A stretch of DNA of 64,000 nt from Myxococcus fulvus (lineage in GTDB: Bacteria; Myxococcota; Myxococcia; Myxococcales; Myxococcaceae): assembly GCF_900111765.1 (NCBI RefSeq), contig NZ_FOIB01000001.1:1-64000 (forward strand). Direction: 5' to 3'. Below, in pieces: positions 46,905 through 59,000 of this stretch (positions within the stretch are counted from its first letter, which is position 1; each line of letters opens with the position of its first letter). The notes beneath the pieces are model-generated. The model was given only the letters and a program-made list of their open reading frames with translations, was not told where the DNA came from and searched no databases. Position numbers and translations under genes: made by a program.

Positions 46905-47837
46905 ATGAAGGCGTTGAGCAGTTGGATGGGGGCGGCTTGTGCCGCGGTGGTGGGATTCTCAGGAGTGGCCCAGGCGCACGATTTGACGTGCACGAAGCTG
47001 GTGAATGGTCAGGCGTCGGTGACGGCCTCGACGTATCCGTTCACCGCGAACTACAGCTTCCAGGTCAACAACGTGCATCCGACGTTGCCGTCCATCCTGT
47101 TGACGGCCCTGGACCCGTTGCTGGCGGGGCGAGGCTTCGTCTTCAATCCGCCGCCGCCGGTGGTGATTCCGGTGGGCGCGTCGGTGACGTCGAACTTCGC
47201 CCTCACGCTGAACACCGTCGAGGAGTGCCGGGCGCTGGCGCTGCTGGACGGGCTGCCGGACAACAACATCGACAACACCTTCACCGCGGGCTTCGACCTG
47301 GGCAGCTCGCTGTGCACCGCGCGCGTCACCTGCTCGGAGCCGTCGCAGACGTGCACCAACGCGACGCGCACGCTGGGCTTCTGGCGCAACCACATCCCCG
47401 CGGTGCAGCAGTGCCTCGCCGGCGGACCGGTTCCGCTGGGCAGCATCGGCGTCGTCGTGGGCCTGGCGGGCGCCGAGGGCATCCTCTGGGGTGACCCGGC
47501 CCGCTACCCCATCACCAACCTGCCGCGCAGCCAGCTGGACCGCATCCGCTTCCTCGCCGCGCGTCAGCTCTTCGTGGCCACCTGCAACCAGCGCGTGTTC
47601 GGCGGCGTCACCACGCCGGCCAACCTGCTCGAGCTCATCCTCACCGCGCTGGGCACCGTCAACTGCAGCGAGCTGAACACGCTCGAAGCGCAGCTCGACA
47701 CCTACAACAACTCCTGCGAGACGACGCCGTTCCCGGGCGGGTTCGACCCCGGCCCCTCGACGCCGGAGGCCGCGCAGGCGCTCGCCATCGACCCGACCAT
47801 TCCCACGGGGCTCATCTGCATCCCGCCCCTTCCGTGA
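46905..47837 (+). CDS. Secreted Cys-rich protein with TLGFWRNH motif
   Basis: The 310-aa exported protein has a Sec signal (AACAAVVGFSGVAQA) and paired Cys through the chain. TRTLGFWRNHIPAVQQCL contains the GFW-NH motif seen in many secreted and surface proteins of Gram-negative bacteria. The N-terminal half (about 22-140) looks like a beta-sandwich. No catalytic site is evident. A lipoprotein gene follows after 64 bp in the same direction, so the two may be co-expressed surface proteins. Confidence 0.8.
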   Translation: MKALSSWMGAACAAVVGFSGVAQAHDLTCTKLVNGQASVTASTYPFTANYSFQVNNVHPTLPSILLTALDPLLAGRGFVFNPPPPVVIPVGASVTSNFALTLNTVEECRALALLDGLPDNNIDNTFTAGFDLGSSLCTARVTCSEPSQTCTNATRTLGFWRNHIPAVQQCLAGGPVPLGSIGVVVGLAGAEGILWGDPARYPITNLPRSQLDRIRFLAARQLFVATCNQRVFGGVTTPANLLELILTALGTVNCSELNTLEAQLDTYNNSCETTPFPGGFDPGPSTPEAAQALAIDPTIPTGLICIPPLP

Positions 47838-47901
47838 GCGGCGGCGTCCCAACCCATTCCAGACACATCCGAATCACTGAAAGCTTTTGAGGTATCAAGT
47901 C

Positions 47902-48594
47902 ATGAAGAAGTTCCTGATGTCGACCCTGTGGGCCTCGGCCCTGCTGTTCTCCGCCTGTGGCGGGGATGATTCCCGCCAGGTCCCTGGCAATGAAGACCCC
48001 GGCGTGGAGACTCCCGTCCCTGGCGGCGAGGACCCCACGCCCGGTGGCGAGGACCCCGGCCCGACGCCTGGTGGTGAGGACCCGGGCCCGACGCCCGGTG
48101 GTGAGGACCCGGGCCCGACGCCCGGTGGCGAGGACCCCGGCACGCCCTCCACGCAGAGCTTCGAGCTGCGTCTGAAGGGCGAGAGCCTGATGGACTTCAC
48201 CTCGCTGAAGGTGCCCGTCTCCGACGTCACCATCACCGCCGAGGGCAAGCCGGTGAACGTGCAGGTGGTGTCGAACCTGCTGGAGATCGCCGACCCCATC
48301 CACGCGCCGCTGGCCGCGCGCTTCACGGTGCCTCCCGGCGTGGACAAGGTGCAGGTCACCGTGTTCTTCAACGCCATGGGTGACTTCGCCCGTCACGCCG
48401 CGCAGCCCTCGCAGCTCGACGCCCGCGTGGCGCCCATCACCTTCGAGGCGAAGGTGTCCGACCTGAGGACGCGTGGCCGCGCGGTGCTCCACCTGGACGT
48501 GTCGCGCTCCATCGTGGACACCTCCGTGTCGGGCTCCAACGGCCTGGTGGAGACCAGCACGCTGCTGCTGCCCTCCGGCGCGGTGAAGTTCTAG
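47902..48594 (+). CDS. Surface lipoprotein with Pro-Gly-Glu-Asp repeat stalk
   Basis: The 230-aa protein has a lipobox (SALLFSAC), then a repeated PGGEDPGPT stalk (about residues 40-82, 27-bp repeats in DNA from 48025 to about 48146). A C-terminal beta domain of about 145 aa follows (SFELRLKGESLMDFTSLKVP, VSDVTITAEGKPVNVQVVSN, FTVPPGVDKVQVTVFF), like DUF4382-type lipoprotein domains. Repeat number probably varies between strains. It is encoded with the secreted protein upstream. Confidence 0.82.
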   Translation: MKKFLMSTLWASALLFSACGGDDSRQVPGNEDPGVETPVPGGEDPTPGGEDPGPTPGGEDPGPTPGGEDPGPTPGGEDPGTPSTQSFELRLKGESLMDFTSLKVPVSDVTITAEGKPVNVQVVSNLLEIADPIHAPLAARFTVPPGVDKVQVTVFFNAMGDFARHAAQPSQLDARVAPITFEAKVSDLRTRGRAVLHLDVSRSIVDTSVSGSNGLVETSTLLLPSGAVKF

Positions 48595-48658
48595 CCGACG
48601 CGGGAGAGGTGAGGCTCCCGGAGGGCGGCAGCCCAGCGCCCTTCGGTGAGCCCTGACA

Positions 48659-48691
48659 ACGGGCGGGTCCTCCGCGTGGGGTCCCGCCCGT
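48659..48691. terminator. Bidirectional hairpin between convergent genes
   Basis: ACGGGCGGG (48659-48667) pairs perfectly with CCCGCCCGT (48683-48691), between the stops at 48594 and 48707. Confidence 0.6.
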
Positions 48692-48706
48692 CGCCGCGCT
48701 CGGGGA

Positions 48707-49501
48707 CTACTCGGGCTGGGTGCCCTGGCCGTCCTTGCCCTGCCAGAAGCGCTTGGGGTGTCCGTCCCCGCGCGTGCCATGGGACAGCCGGTCCACCCAC
48801 GGATAGCGCTGGGCCTCCTCGGCGGTGTAGCCCAGGTTGAAGACGGTGGGGCTCTTGGGCAAGTCAGCGGCCTTGGCGTAGTAGGTGCCGAAGAGCCGGT
48901 CCCAGAAGTAGTTGGTGATGCCGTAGTTGCCCTGCTCGTTGTGGAAGTGATGCGACAGGTGCAGGCGCTTGATGTCCTTCAGGAAGCCCAGCTTCGGCGT
49001 GTAGTTCAGGTGCTGGATGCAGTGGCAGAACTCATAAAAGCACGTAATCACCATGCCCCAGCCCAGCGCCGCCGCCATGCCCGCCTTGCCGCCGATGAGG
49101 TAGCCCATGGGCGCCATGACGCCGCCCACCGTGGGCAGCACGTTGGCCAGCGCGCCGAACAGCACGCGCAAGTCGTTGGGGTCCTGGTGGTGGTCGAAGT
49201 GGATGCGCTTCCACGTGGCCGCGGTGAGGGGCGACTTGTAGAGGAAGCGGCTGTGCAGGATGTGCTTGTGCACCAGGAACCAGCCGAGCGGGAACACCAC
49301 GCTCGCGGCCGCCATGGACAAGAGCGTGCGCACGGGGCTCTCGAACCACTTCACCGCGTACACCAGGCTGACGACGCCCACGGTGATGTAGGCCAGCACG
49401 GCGTAGTAGGTGAAGAACGAGTAGACCAGGTCGCCCAGCGTCATCCGGTCGAGGTTGTGCTTCCGGTTCTTCAGGAACGAAAAGGGTGCGCTGACCGCCA
49501 C
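48707..49501 (-). CDS. Sterol desaturase/fatty-acid hydroxylase-family enzyme
   Basis: The 264-aa membrane protein has several helices and the His boxes of the di-iron hydroxylase superfamily: HKHILH, HFDHH, HCIQHLNY and HLSHHFHN. These enzymes hydroxylate or desaturate lipids at the inner membrane. Myxobacteria make sterols and hydroxy fatty acids, but the substrate is not evident. GTG 49501 after GAGG is preferred; the frame upstream is low-complexity. Confidence 0.9.
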   Translation of the reverse strand: MAVSAPFSFLKNRKHNLDRMTLGDLVYSFFTYYAVLAYITVGVVSLVYAVKWFESPVRTLLSMAAASVVFPLGWFLVHKHILHSRFLYKSPLTAATWKRIHFDHHQDPNDLRVLFGALANVLPTVGGVMAPMGYLIGGKAGMAAALGWGMVITCFYEFCHCIQHLNYTPKLGFLKDIKRLHLSHHFHNEQGNYGITNYFWDRLFGTYYAKAADLPKSPTVFNLGYTAEEAQRYPWVDRLSHGTRGDGHPKRFWQGKDGQGTQPE

Positions 49502-49800
49502 GGTATGCCTCGCAGGTGGACGCTGCCCTTCGGGGCAGTGGAGCAGGTGGGCCGCGCCATGCCCGCCGGCCTGGGGCATGCGGCGCCGCTGTGAGTAGCA
49601 GGGCCCGGGCGCGCTCGCGCCACAATCATCCGGCCCGCTTTTACGTTTTTCTGCGGCCCAAGAGAAGCACCGCTGCTGTGCGTCCCCCCGGTGGGACGCC
49701 TGCCCTCCCGCCCGGGTGGGGGCCGAGTCCCGTGGCGGACTTCCCGGTGGGAAGCGCGCGTCCCATGTTCGACGCAAGGGATCAGCGCGGGGAGGCCCTC

Positions 49801-50145
49801 ATGGCGGAAAAGGCTGGGGAAGACAAGGCGCGGGGGAGCAGGGCTCGGGGGCAGACCGCGGTGACGACGCGGCGCACCCAGCCGATGGAAGGGGAGGACC
49901 GGGGCTCGCTCGCCCTACGTCGGCCCACCTCGGAGTACCGCGCGGCGGCCGAGGAGCAGGCGGCGCGGGTGCGCGAGGAAATCGAGGCGGCGCTCCTGGT
50001 GGCACGCGACACTCGGGAGGCCATCGAACGTCGCATCGCGGACGAATTGCACGCGCCGCCCGGCAGCTTCCGGGCCCGGGCGCAGCAGCAGAAGCCCAAG
50101 CAGCGCCGGACCGCGGCGCGCAAGAAGAAGAGCCAAGCCTCCTGA
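49801..50145 (+). CDS. Small helical protein with basic tail, unknown
   Basis: I do not recognise this 114-aa protein. It has EYRAAAEEQAARVREEIEAA as a charged helix and ends in a Lys/Arg/Ala tail (KPKQRRTAARKKKSQAS) that could bind nucleic acid. ATG 49801 follows GGGGAGG; an in-frame ATG at 49765 is less likely. The gap before it (about 300 bp after the divergent desaturase start) holds no other gene. It is convergent with the 379-aa membrane protein. Confidence 0.6.
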   Translation: MAEKAGEDKARGSRARGQTAVTTRRTQPMEGEDRGSLALRRPTSEYRAAAEEQAARVREEIEAALLVARDTREAIERRIADELHAPPGSFRARAQQQKPKQRRTAARKKKSQAS

Positions 50146-50155
50146 CGCGAGTCTT

Positions 50156-51295
50156 CTAGCTGGGCAGCCGCGTGGCCGCGCTGGTGGCGGGCCGCGCGGC
50201 GTCGTCCACGGGGGCGGGCGGCGTGGCGGACTCCTCGCCCAGCCCCTTGAGCCTGCGCGCGAGCTGCGCGGCCTGTTCCCCCTTGGTGCCCAGCTCATGG
50301 CCCTGTGCGCCGATGAAGGACACGCGGGCGCGCTCCAGCAGTGCCACCTGGGCGTGGAGCTGCGCGAGCAGCCGCTCCTGCTTGCGGCCCAGGGCATCCA
50401 GGTGGTTGAGCTCCTCGCCCAGCGAGGACGCGGCGAGCTCCAGCTGGCGTCGAGCGACGGTGTCCTGCGTGGCGGCGGCGCGGGCGCGCAGCTCCTTCAC
50501 CTGCGCGTCCACGTCATGGGCCACCACGGAGTCGAGCTGCGCCGTGAGCCCCGCGTGGGCCTCGGCGAGCGAGAAGCTCTCGGAGGCCATCTTCTCCACC
50601 ACGCCGAGCAGCTCCTGGCGGCCGGGGCTCGAGGGCAGGCGCAGCGCGGAGGTCTTGCACTGCTGATACAGCCCGAGCGCGCGCGTGGTCAGCTCCTTCG
50701 CTTCACCCGAGAGCGTGCCCTGCAGCGTCTTGCCCCGCGCCTCGACGGCGTCGGTGTGCAGCACCAGGTGCGAGGGCAGGGTGCCGATGCTCCAGAAGAG
50801 CGCCACGCAGGCGTAGCCCACCACCAGGGAGACCAGCGCGGTGTTCCCGAGGAAGTTGGCGTCCAGCACCTGCTGCACGTACAGGCCCACGGGGGTGAGC
50901 ACGCCCGCGGCGGCGGCGCTCAGGGCGACGGGGACGGGCGCGCCGGGCTCTTCGCGGCCATGGCCCAGCCACGTCACCAGCGCGGCGGCGATGCAGCCCG
51001 CCACGCTCTGGGCCAGGGGCCACGGGGCGGAGAAGAGGAAGGGGAAGACGGGCAGCACGGCGAGGGCCGCGCGCAGCCCCCAGCCGCCGCCCTTGGCCGT
51101 CCGGGCGGCGGCGAGCGCCGCGCCCAGCACCGCGAAGTAGCCCGGCTCCAGGGTGAGGCGGACGACGGGCTCGAAGGGGGCCCACAGGCGCAGCGCCAGC
51201 GCGGCGAAGATGCCCATGCACGCTCCACCGCCCAGCGCGCGCAAGGTGCGGGACTCGAACTCCTCGCGGTGGAGGAACTGCAGGGAGAGGGCCAT
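50156..51295 (-). CDS. Polytopic membrane protein with coiled-coil tail
   Basis: The 379-aa protein has about six helices in residues 20-185 and a cytoplasmic or periplasmic coiled-coil domain (about 190-350, LELAASSLGEELNHLDALGR, HAQVALLERARVSF). The family is not recognised. It lies 18 bp after the VWA gene and is probably co-transcribed with it. Confidence 0.75.
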   Translation of the reverse strand: MALSLQFLHREEFESRTLRALGGGACMGIFAALALRLWAPFEPVVRLTLEPGYFAVLGAALAAARTAKGGGWGLRAALAVLPVFPFLFSAPWPLAQSVAGCIAAALVTWLGHGREEPGAPVPVALSAAAAGVLTPVGLYVQQVLDANFLGNTALVSLVVGYACVALFWSIGTLPSHLVLHTDAVEARGKTLQGTLSGEAKELTTRALGLYQQCKTSALRLPSSPGRQELLGVVEKMASESFSLAEAHAGLTAQLDSVVAHDVDAQVKELRARAAATQDTVARRQLELAASSLGEELNHLDALGRKQERLLAQLHAQVALLERARVSFIGAQGHELGTKGEQAAQLARRLKGLGEESATPPAPVDDAARPATSAATRLPS

Positions 51296-51313
51296 GGGGC
51301 TGCACCGTCCTGA

Positions 51314-52753
51314 CTAGTAGGCGTTGTTCTCGCCGAAGTTCTTCATGGTCTTCTTGTAGAGCTTCAGCGACTCGCGGCGGACCTCGTCGTCACTCGATGC
51401 CCCCTCATAGGCTGCCTGGGTCTGGTCCAGCTCCGCAAGCTCCCCCGAGAGCGCGTCCGCGGACGAGCCGAAAAGCCTCCGGGCGTTGCCCAACAGACCC
51501 ATGGCGGCGCCGCGGTTGCCGCGCTTCATCTCCTCCGCGGCGGCGCGCATCTGCTGGGTTCCCAACGCTCGCACGGCGTGCACGCGCACCTCCCGGTCCA
51601 GGTTGGCGCGCACCAGCGAGGCGTCCTGGGTGACGACGGCGGACAGGGCCAGCTTCGTCTCGGCGCGCGTGTCGCGGGGGACGTCCATGTAGCCCACGCT
51701 GGCCTGGAGCAGCGTGAGCGCGTCGGAGGTGGCCTGGGTGTTGAGCGTCAGCTTCACGACGACGCGGATGGACTGCTCGCCGGCCAGGTCGTACAGGGGC
51801 ACCTTGAGGGTGGTGCCCTCGCGGGTGGACGGCAGGCCGAGCACCTGCGCGTCGCGGGCGACGGGGGGCAGCTCCAGGCGCAGCTCCACCTGACGGGCGA
51901 CGGTGCTGGTGGCCTGGTCCAGCTCGCGGGAGAAGACCTCCGCCAGCCGGGCCGAGTCCTCGATGAAGCCGGAGAAGCCGCCGCCCTGCTCGGCCATGCC
52001 GCGCATGAGGGAGGCCTGGTAGTCCTCGCCCACGCCGAGCGCGCTGACGGTGATGCCCTCGTCGCGCAGCTGGCGCGTCAGGTGGAGCAGCTCCGGCTCG
52101 GTGACGATGCCGGTGGTGGGCTGGCCGTCGCTCAGGAGGATGGCGCGGCTGACGCGGTACTCGCGCAGGTGGGGGCGCAGGGCGACGGCGGCCTCGGTGA
52201 GACCGCCGCTGATGTTGGTGGAGCCGTCATCGCGGATGTTGGCGATGGCGGAGAGCAGCTCCTGGCGGACGGCCTCGGTGACGGGGCGGCTGGGGAGGAC
52301 CTTCACGTCGGTGCCGTAGTGGATGAGGGCCAGCCGGTCCTCGGCGGTGAGGCGGCGCACCAGCTCCACGGCGGCGCTCCTGGCGTCGGCGAGCTTCTGG
52401 CCGCTCATGGAGCCGGAGCGGTCCACGACGAGGGCCAGGTTGACGGGGACGCGGCGGGCGGCGGTGGGCGTGGGGCGGGCCTTGATCTCCAGCCACGCGA
52501 AGGCCTCGCTGGGGCCCGTCTGGATGTAGCTGCCGGACAGCTTGCCGGAGAGGGTGAGGGCGCCGTCATCCGGCGGGGACATGACGTGTGGCAGCAGGGT
52601 GGTGGCGGGCGGCTCGTCGGGCTGGGCCACGGTGTGGCTGGTGTCGGTGACGGGCGGGGCGGGGGGCACGGGCGGCGGAGGAGGTTTGCCCAGCGAGAGC
52701 GCGCCCAGGGCGAGCAATCCGGCGGCGGACAGCAGCAGCAGGGTGCGGTTCAT
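51314..52753 (-). CDS. VWA-domain exported protein
   Basis: The 479-aa protein has a Sec-type or lipoprotein-like N-terminal helix (LLLLSAAGLLALGAL), a Pro-rich linker (PPPPPVPPAPP), a von Willebrand A domain (about 103-285) with MIDAS motif DRSGSMS (about 111-117), SDGQPTTGI and a C-terminal helical region. VWA domains bind partners through a metal ion; inter-alpha-trypsin-inhibitor-like and BatA/TadG-type proteins share this set. ATG 52753 follows GAGGAACCGC. It is the first gene of an operon with the coiled-coil membrane protein. Confidence 0.9.
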   Translation of the reverse strand: MNRTLLLLSAAGLLALGALSLGKPPPPPVPPAPPVTDTSHTVAQPDEPPATTLLPHVMSPPDDGALTLSGKLSGSYIQTGPSEAFAWLEIKARPTPTAARRVPVNLALVVDRSGSMSGQKLADARSAAVELVRRLTAEDRLALIHYGTDVKVLPSRPVTEAVRQELLSAIANIRDDGSTNISGGLTEAAVALRPHLREYRVSRAILLSDGQPTTGIVTEPELLHLTRQLRDEGITVSALGVGEDYQASLMRGMAEQGGGFSGFIEDSARLAEVFSRELDQATSTVARQVELRLELPPVARDAQVLGLPSTREGTTLKVPLYDLAGEQSIRVVVKLTLNTQATSDALTLLQASVGYMDVPRDTRAETKLALSAVVTQDASLVRANLDREVRVHAVRALGTQQMRAAAEEMKRGNRGAAMGLLGNARRLFGSSADALSGELAELDQTQAAYEGASSDDEVRRESLKLYKKTMKNFGENNAY

Positions 52754-53116
52754 GCGGTTCCTCGGGGTGTGTGGCTTTGGCGGGAGGGACACTCGCCCGT
52801 CCGCCCCCCGCGACGCATCGGTCACCAGGAGGAGGGTCCCCCCGATGACCGATAACCCAGACGTCAGACATTGCCGCGCGAGGCATTCCGGGTCACCGGA
52901 CACCTCCCCGCCCTGGCGGGTTCCCGGTTCGCGGTGGCTCCGCTCGTCGGGGTGGCCCCATGGAGGCCCGGAGGATCACGATTTCTTCCCGAGGCCCGAG
53001 AATGGAAGCAACTGCCATCCCGGGGGTTCCGATAATCGGGAATGTCGGAGCTTCTCCGACCGCGACTTCAGAGGGTCGGGACCGCATTGGGAGCGCGCCC
53101 GCCGAAAGAGGAAGAC
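52754..53116. other. 363-bp divergent gap with 5' UTR hairpin
   Basis: There is no credible gene. GTCGGAG-CTT-CTCCGAC (53044-53060) forms a 7-bp hairpin 57 bp before the RTX-protease ATG and could affect its mRNA. A short palindrome CCGAT-A-ATCGG lies just before it. I see no clear promoter boxes. Confidence 0.45.
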
Positions 53117-54637
53117 ATGTCCACGATTGGCAAGACGGGTTCGCGCACCCCCACCTTTGTGAAGCCCGAGCCGAAGGCGGAGACGGCGAAGCAGCCGGCC
53201 CAGGTGCAACGCAACGCGGTGAAGGCGGCGGTGGACCAGCGGATGAAGGACGGCTTCGACGCGGCCCCGGCTCGTGCGGGCTCGGCGTCCCGGCCGCAGG
53301 TGCTCACGGAGGCGCGCACCACGGAGAGCCCGCCGCCGAGCCCGGGTGGTGGGCTGGGCAAGGCCATCGCGAAGATTGCCGAGAAGGTGAAGCAGGCCGC
53401 GGGCTCCGCGACGGCGCCGCAGGTGAGCACGAACGAGAACGGCCAGACGGTGGTGGACCTGGGCGCGGGGAACAACACCGCGACGGTGACGATGAACAAG
53501 AGCGGCGGGCTGGTCATCAAGTCCGGCTCCGACACGGTGGAGCTGTCGCCGGAGCAGTCGAAGAACGCCATCATCAACGGCGGCGCCGGCAATGACTCCA
53601 TCACCGTGGACAAGAACGTCACGGTGGACGTGACGCTGGACGGCGGCGACGGCAACGACACGCTGAAGGGCGGCGCGGGTCACGACACCATCCGCGGTGG
53701 CGCGGGCAACGACACCATCATCGGCGGCACGGGCAACGACTCGGTGTCCGGTGACGACGGCGACGACTATGTCGAGGGCGGTGCGGGCGACGACCTGGTG
53801 CAGGGTGGCGCGGGCCGTGACGTGCTCTACGGCCTGGACGGCAATGACCTGGTGAACGGCGGCGAGGGTCGCGACTACATCGACGCGGGCGCGGGCAATG
53901 ACACGGCCACGGGCGGCGCGGGCGATGACCAGGTCATCGGCGGCCGCGGCGACGACACCCTGTCGGGTGGCGAGGGCAACGACGCGGTGGCGGGCGGCGA
54001 GGGCAAGGACACCGTCAGCGGCAACGCCGGCGACGACAAGCTCTACGTCGAGGAGGGCGAGGAGACGGCGGACGCGGCCGAGGGCGAGCGGAACATCGTC
54101 GACATGACGGACGCGGACAAGCGCGGCAGCTCGGTGAAGGTGGAGGGCTCGCCGGAGTTCCAGGCGCGCGTGCAGTCGGACCTGGACGCGATGCGCTCGC
54201 TGCCGTCGGGTCAGGACCTGCTGGGCACGCTGGACAACAGCGGCCGCTCGACGGTCATCAAGGAGACGTCCGGCGGCAACACCGCGTCGGGCACGAACTT
54301 CAACGATGGCTTCTTCAACGCGGACGGCACGCCGGGCAAGGGCTCGGATGCGTCGGTGAACTACAACACCACGCGCATCTCGCTCGGCGCGGAAGAGTGG
54401 ATGAACCGTCCCCCCATCGTCGGCCTGTTCCACGAGCTGGTGCACGCGTCCGACATCGCGAACGGCACGCTGGCGAACGGCTCGAAGGGCCGCACGCCCA
54501 ACCTGGAGACGTCCGCGGTGGGCCTGCCCATCGACCTGGACCAGAACCCGGCCACGCCGGACGTGGTGCAGCCGGGCCGCCCGGGTGAGAACGTCCTGCG
54601 TGACGAGCTGAACCTGCCCACCCGCCCGCGCTACTAG
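53117..54637 (+). CDS. RTX-repeat protein with C-terminal NleD-like (M91) metalloprotease
   Basis: The 506-aa protein has no Sec signal. After an N-terminal helical and Pro-rich part (1-150) come Ca2+-binding nonapeptide repeats (about 154-312, GGAGNDTIIGGTGNDSVSG type). The C-terminal domain carries HELVHASD (His439, Glu440, His443) and ends ENVLRDELNLPTRPRY, the pattern of M91/NleD-type effector proteases. Such C-termini are known from type III effectors and polymorphic toxins, so a secreted zinc-protease toxin is plausible. RTX repeats suggest type I export, but no transporter is nearby. ATG 53117 follows GAGGAAGAC. Confidence 0.85.
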   Translation: MSTIGKTGSRTPTFVKPEPKAETAKQPAQVQRNAVKAAVDQRMKDGFDAAPARAGSASRPQVLTEARTTESPPPSPGGGLGKAIAKIAEKVKQAAGSATAPQVSTNENGQTVVDLGAGNNTATVTMNKSGGLVIKSGSDTVELSPEQSKNAIINGGAGNDSITVDKNVTVDVTLDGGDGNDTLKGGAGHDTIRGGAGNDTIIGGTGNDSVSGDDGDDYVEGGAGDDLVQGGAGRDVLYGLDGNDLVNGGEGRDYIDAGAGNDTATGGAGDDQVIGGRGDDTLSGGEGNDAVAGGEGKDTVSGNAGDDKLYVEEGEETADAAEGERNIVDMTDADKRGSSVKVEGSPEFQARVQSDLDAMRSLPSGQDLLGTLDNSGRSTVIKETSGGNTASGTNFNDGFFNADGTPGKGSDASVNYNTTRISLGAEEWMNRPPIVGLFHELVHASDIANGTLANGSKGRTPNLETSAVGLPIDLDQNPATPDVVQPGRPGENVLRDELNLPTRPRY

Positions 54638-54640
54638 TCC

Positions 54641-55285
54641 ATGCGGACCCTGCTCCAGGCTGGCGCGCTCGGCCTGGCGCTGGCCATACTCGTCGGCTGC
54701 ACGCGGGCGGAGCGCCCGGTGAATGCGGGAGGAAGCGTGGCCCAGGCGGACGTGGTGGAGCTGAAGGTGGAGTCGGTGACGCGCGGGCCCGAGGGGCTCA
54801 CCGTCTCGTACGCGGTGCGCAACGGCTCGCCGCGTGAGGTGCTGCTCGTGGACGGCCTGCCGGAGTGGGGCCCCACGGGCTACGTGGGCCTCGCCCCCGA
54901 GCGCGCGTACGTGGAGCTCTCCGGTGACGGCGCCGTGCTGCTGCGCGCGCTGGTGCCCGTGCCGGGGAGCCTCCTGGTGGAGGCGCCCGAGGTCCCCGAG
55001 GTCAGCGTGTTGGCGCCCGGCGCCACCGTGTCCTCGCGCGTGGTGGTGCCCCTGCCGCTGCGCACGTCGCTGCCCTATCCCCAGGGCCCGGAGGCGACGC
55101 TGGAGCTGTCCGCCGTGCGCGAGCTGCGGCTGCGCGTGGGCTACCTGCCGGACGCCTCCGAGGCGCGGCTGCACGGCACGACGGAGGTGGGCGGGCGCAC
55201 CTTCCGCACCGCCGAGTACGACCAGGTGGTGACGCTCCAGCGCCTGCTGGACAGCGGGCCGCTGTCGCTCGACGGCGTGAAGTAG
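54641..55285 (+). CDS. Lipoprotein next to RTX protease, unknown
   Basis: The 214-aa protein has a lipobox (LALAILVGC) and a beta-rich domain (VESVTRGPEGLTVSYAVRNG, LVPVPGSLLVEAPEVPEV). It starts 3 bp after the protease stop, so the two are one operon. Being anchored and adjacent, it could be an immunity or export partner of the protease, but no family supports that. A conserved Ig-like fold is possible. Confidence 0.75.
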   Translation: MRTLLQAGALGLALAILVGCTRAERPVNAGGSVAQADVVELKVESVTRGPEGLTVSYAVRNGSPREVLLVDGLPEWGPTGYVGLAPERAYVELSGDGAVLLRALVPVPGSLLVEAPEVPEVSVLAPGATVSSRVVVPLPLRTSLPYPQGPEATLELSAVRELRLRVGYLPDASEARLHGTTEVGGRTFRTAEYDQVVTLQRLLDSGPLSLDGVK

Positions 55286-55289
55286 TCCG

Positions 55290-55946
55290 TCAGGGCGTGC
55301 GCCACAGCAGGCACGCCGGCGCGTCGTGCCCTGGCATGGCCAGGACCTGGAACGACGCCTCACGGGGCAGCGCGCGGAAGGCCTCCGACTCCACGGCCTT
55401 GCGCACCGCCTCGCGCGCGCACTGGAGCGAGCGCACCACCAGCAGCTTCCCGAGCGGAGCGAACACCTCCAGCTCGCGAAGCTCGCGGTCCTCGGCCAGC
55501 TCCTGCAGCGCGTCTCCCACCGAGCCCAGCCCGAAGCCGCCGCAGGTGTCGAAGTTGGTCGCGCTGTAGTCCAGCGCGTTCTCCGTCGCGGTCTCCTCGT
55601 AGTGGTGCTCGACGAGCCCCTGGCCCCACACCTCCTGGGGCACGTGGGGGCTCACGTCGCCGCCCGCCCAGTACAGCAACAGGCCCGACAGCGGCCGGAC
55701 GCGGGCGCGGCGCACGCCGTCCAGCTCCTCCCAGACGTACGCCTCCTGCCGCAGGTAGCGAGGCTCGCGGTACATGCCGAAGCTCTTCACCAGCCCCGCC
55801 GTCATCGTGGTGACGAGCCCCGCGTCCACGGCCTGGGCCTCGGCCACCTGCGCGTGGACCTGCTCGAGCCCGTCCGACTCGCGCACCCGTGCGAGCAGCC
55901 GCGCGGCGCACGCGTCCAGGTCGCGCAGCTCCTCATCGGTCCACAT
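55290..55946 (-). CDS. Hypothetical protein paired with hybrid sensor kinase
   Basis: I do not recognise this 218-aa protein. It is acidic, has no signal or membrane helix and contains LRQEAYVWEELDGVRRARVR, YWAGGDVSPHVPQEVWG and DYSATNFDTCGGFGLGSVG. It starts 6 bp after the sensor-kinase stop, so it is probably co-transcribed and may be an accessory of that kinase. Confidence 0.72.
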   Translation of the reverse strand: MWTDEELRDLDACAARLLARVRESDGLEQVHAQVAEAQAVDAGLVTTMTAGLVKSFGMYREPRYLRQEAYVWEELDGVRRARVRPLSGLLLYWAGGDVSPHVPQEVWGQGLVEHHYEETATENALDYSATNFDTCGGFGLGSVGDALQELAEDRELRELEVFAPLGKLLVVRSLQCAREAVRKAVESEAFRALPREASFQVLAMPGHDAPACLLWRTP

Positions 55947-55952
55947 GCGGCG

Positions 55953-58808
<2,856 letters not shown>

Positions 58809-59000
58809 GTTGAGGCTCGAGGAAGAGGACCGCGCTCATCCGGACGAGGAGTCCGGACGATGTGCAACTATCCAACGATTCAGGATTTCCTGCAGTCCAA
58901 GCAAGGGGGCTGGCCTGACCCCGGGAGGGTTGGGATTCAGACCGCGTGCCCCTGGATGTTGTGCGAGGGCGGGGAGTTGTCTTCCTTCAGGCGGGTGGGG

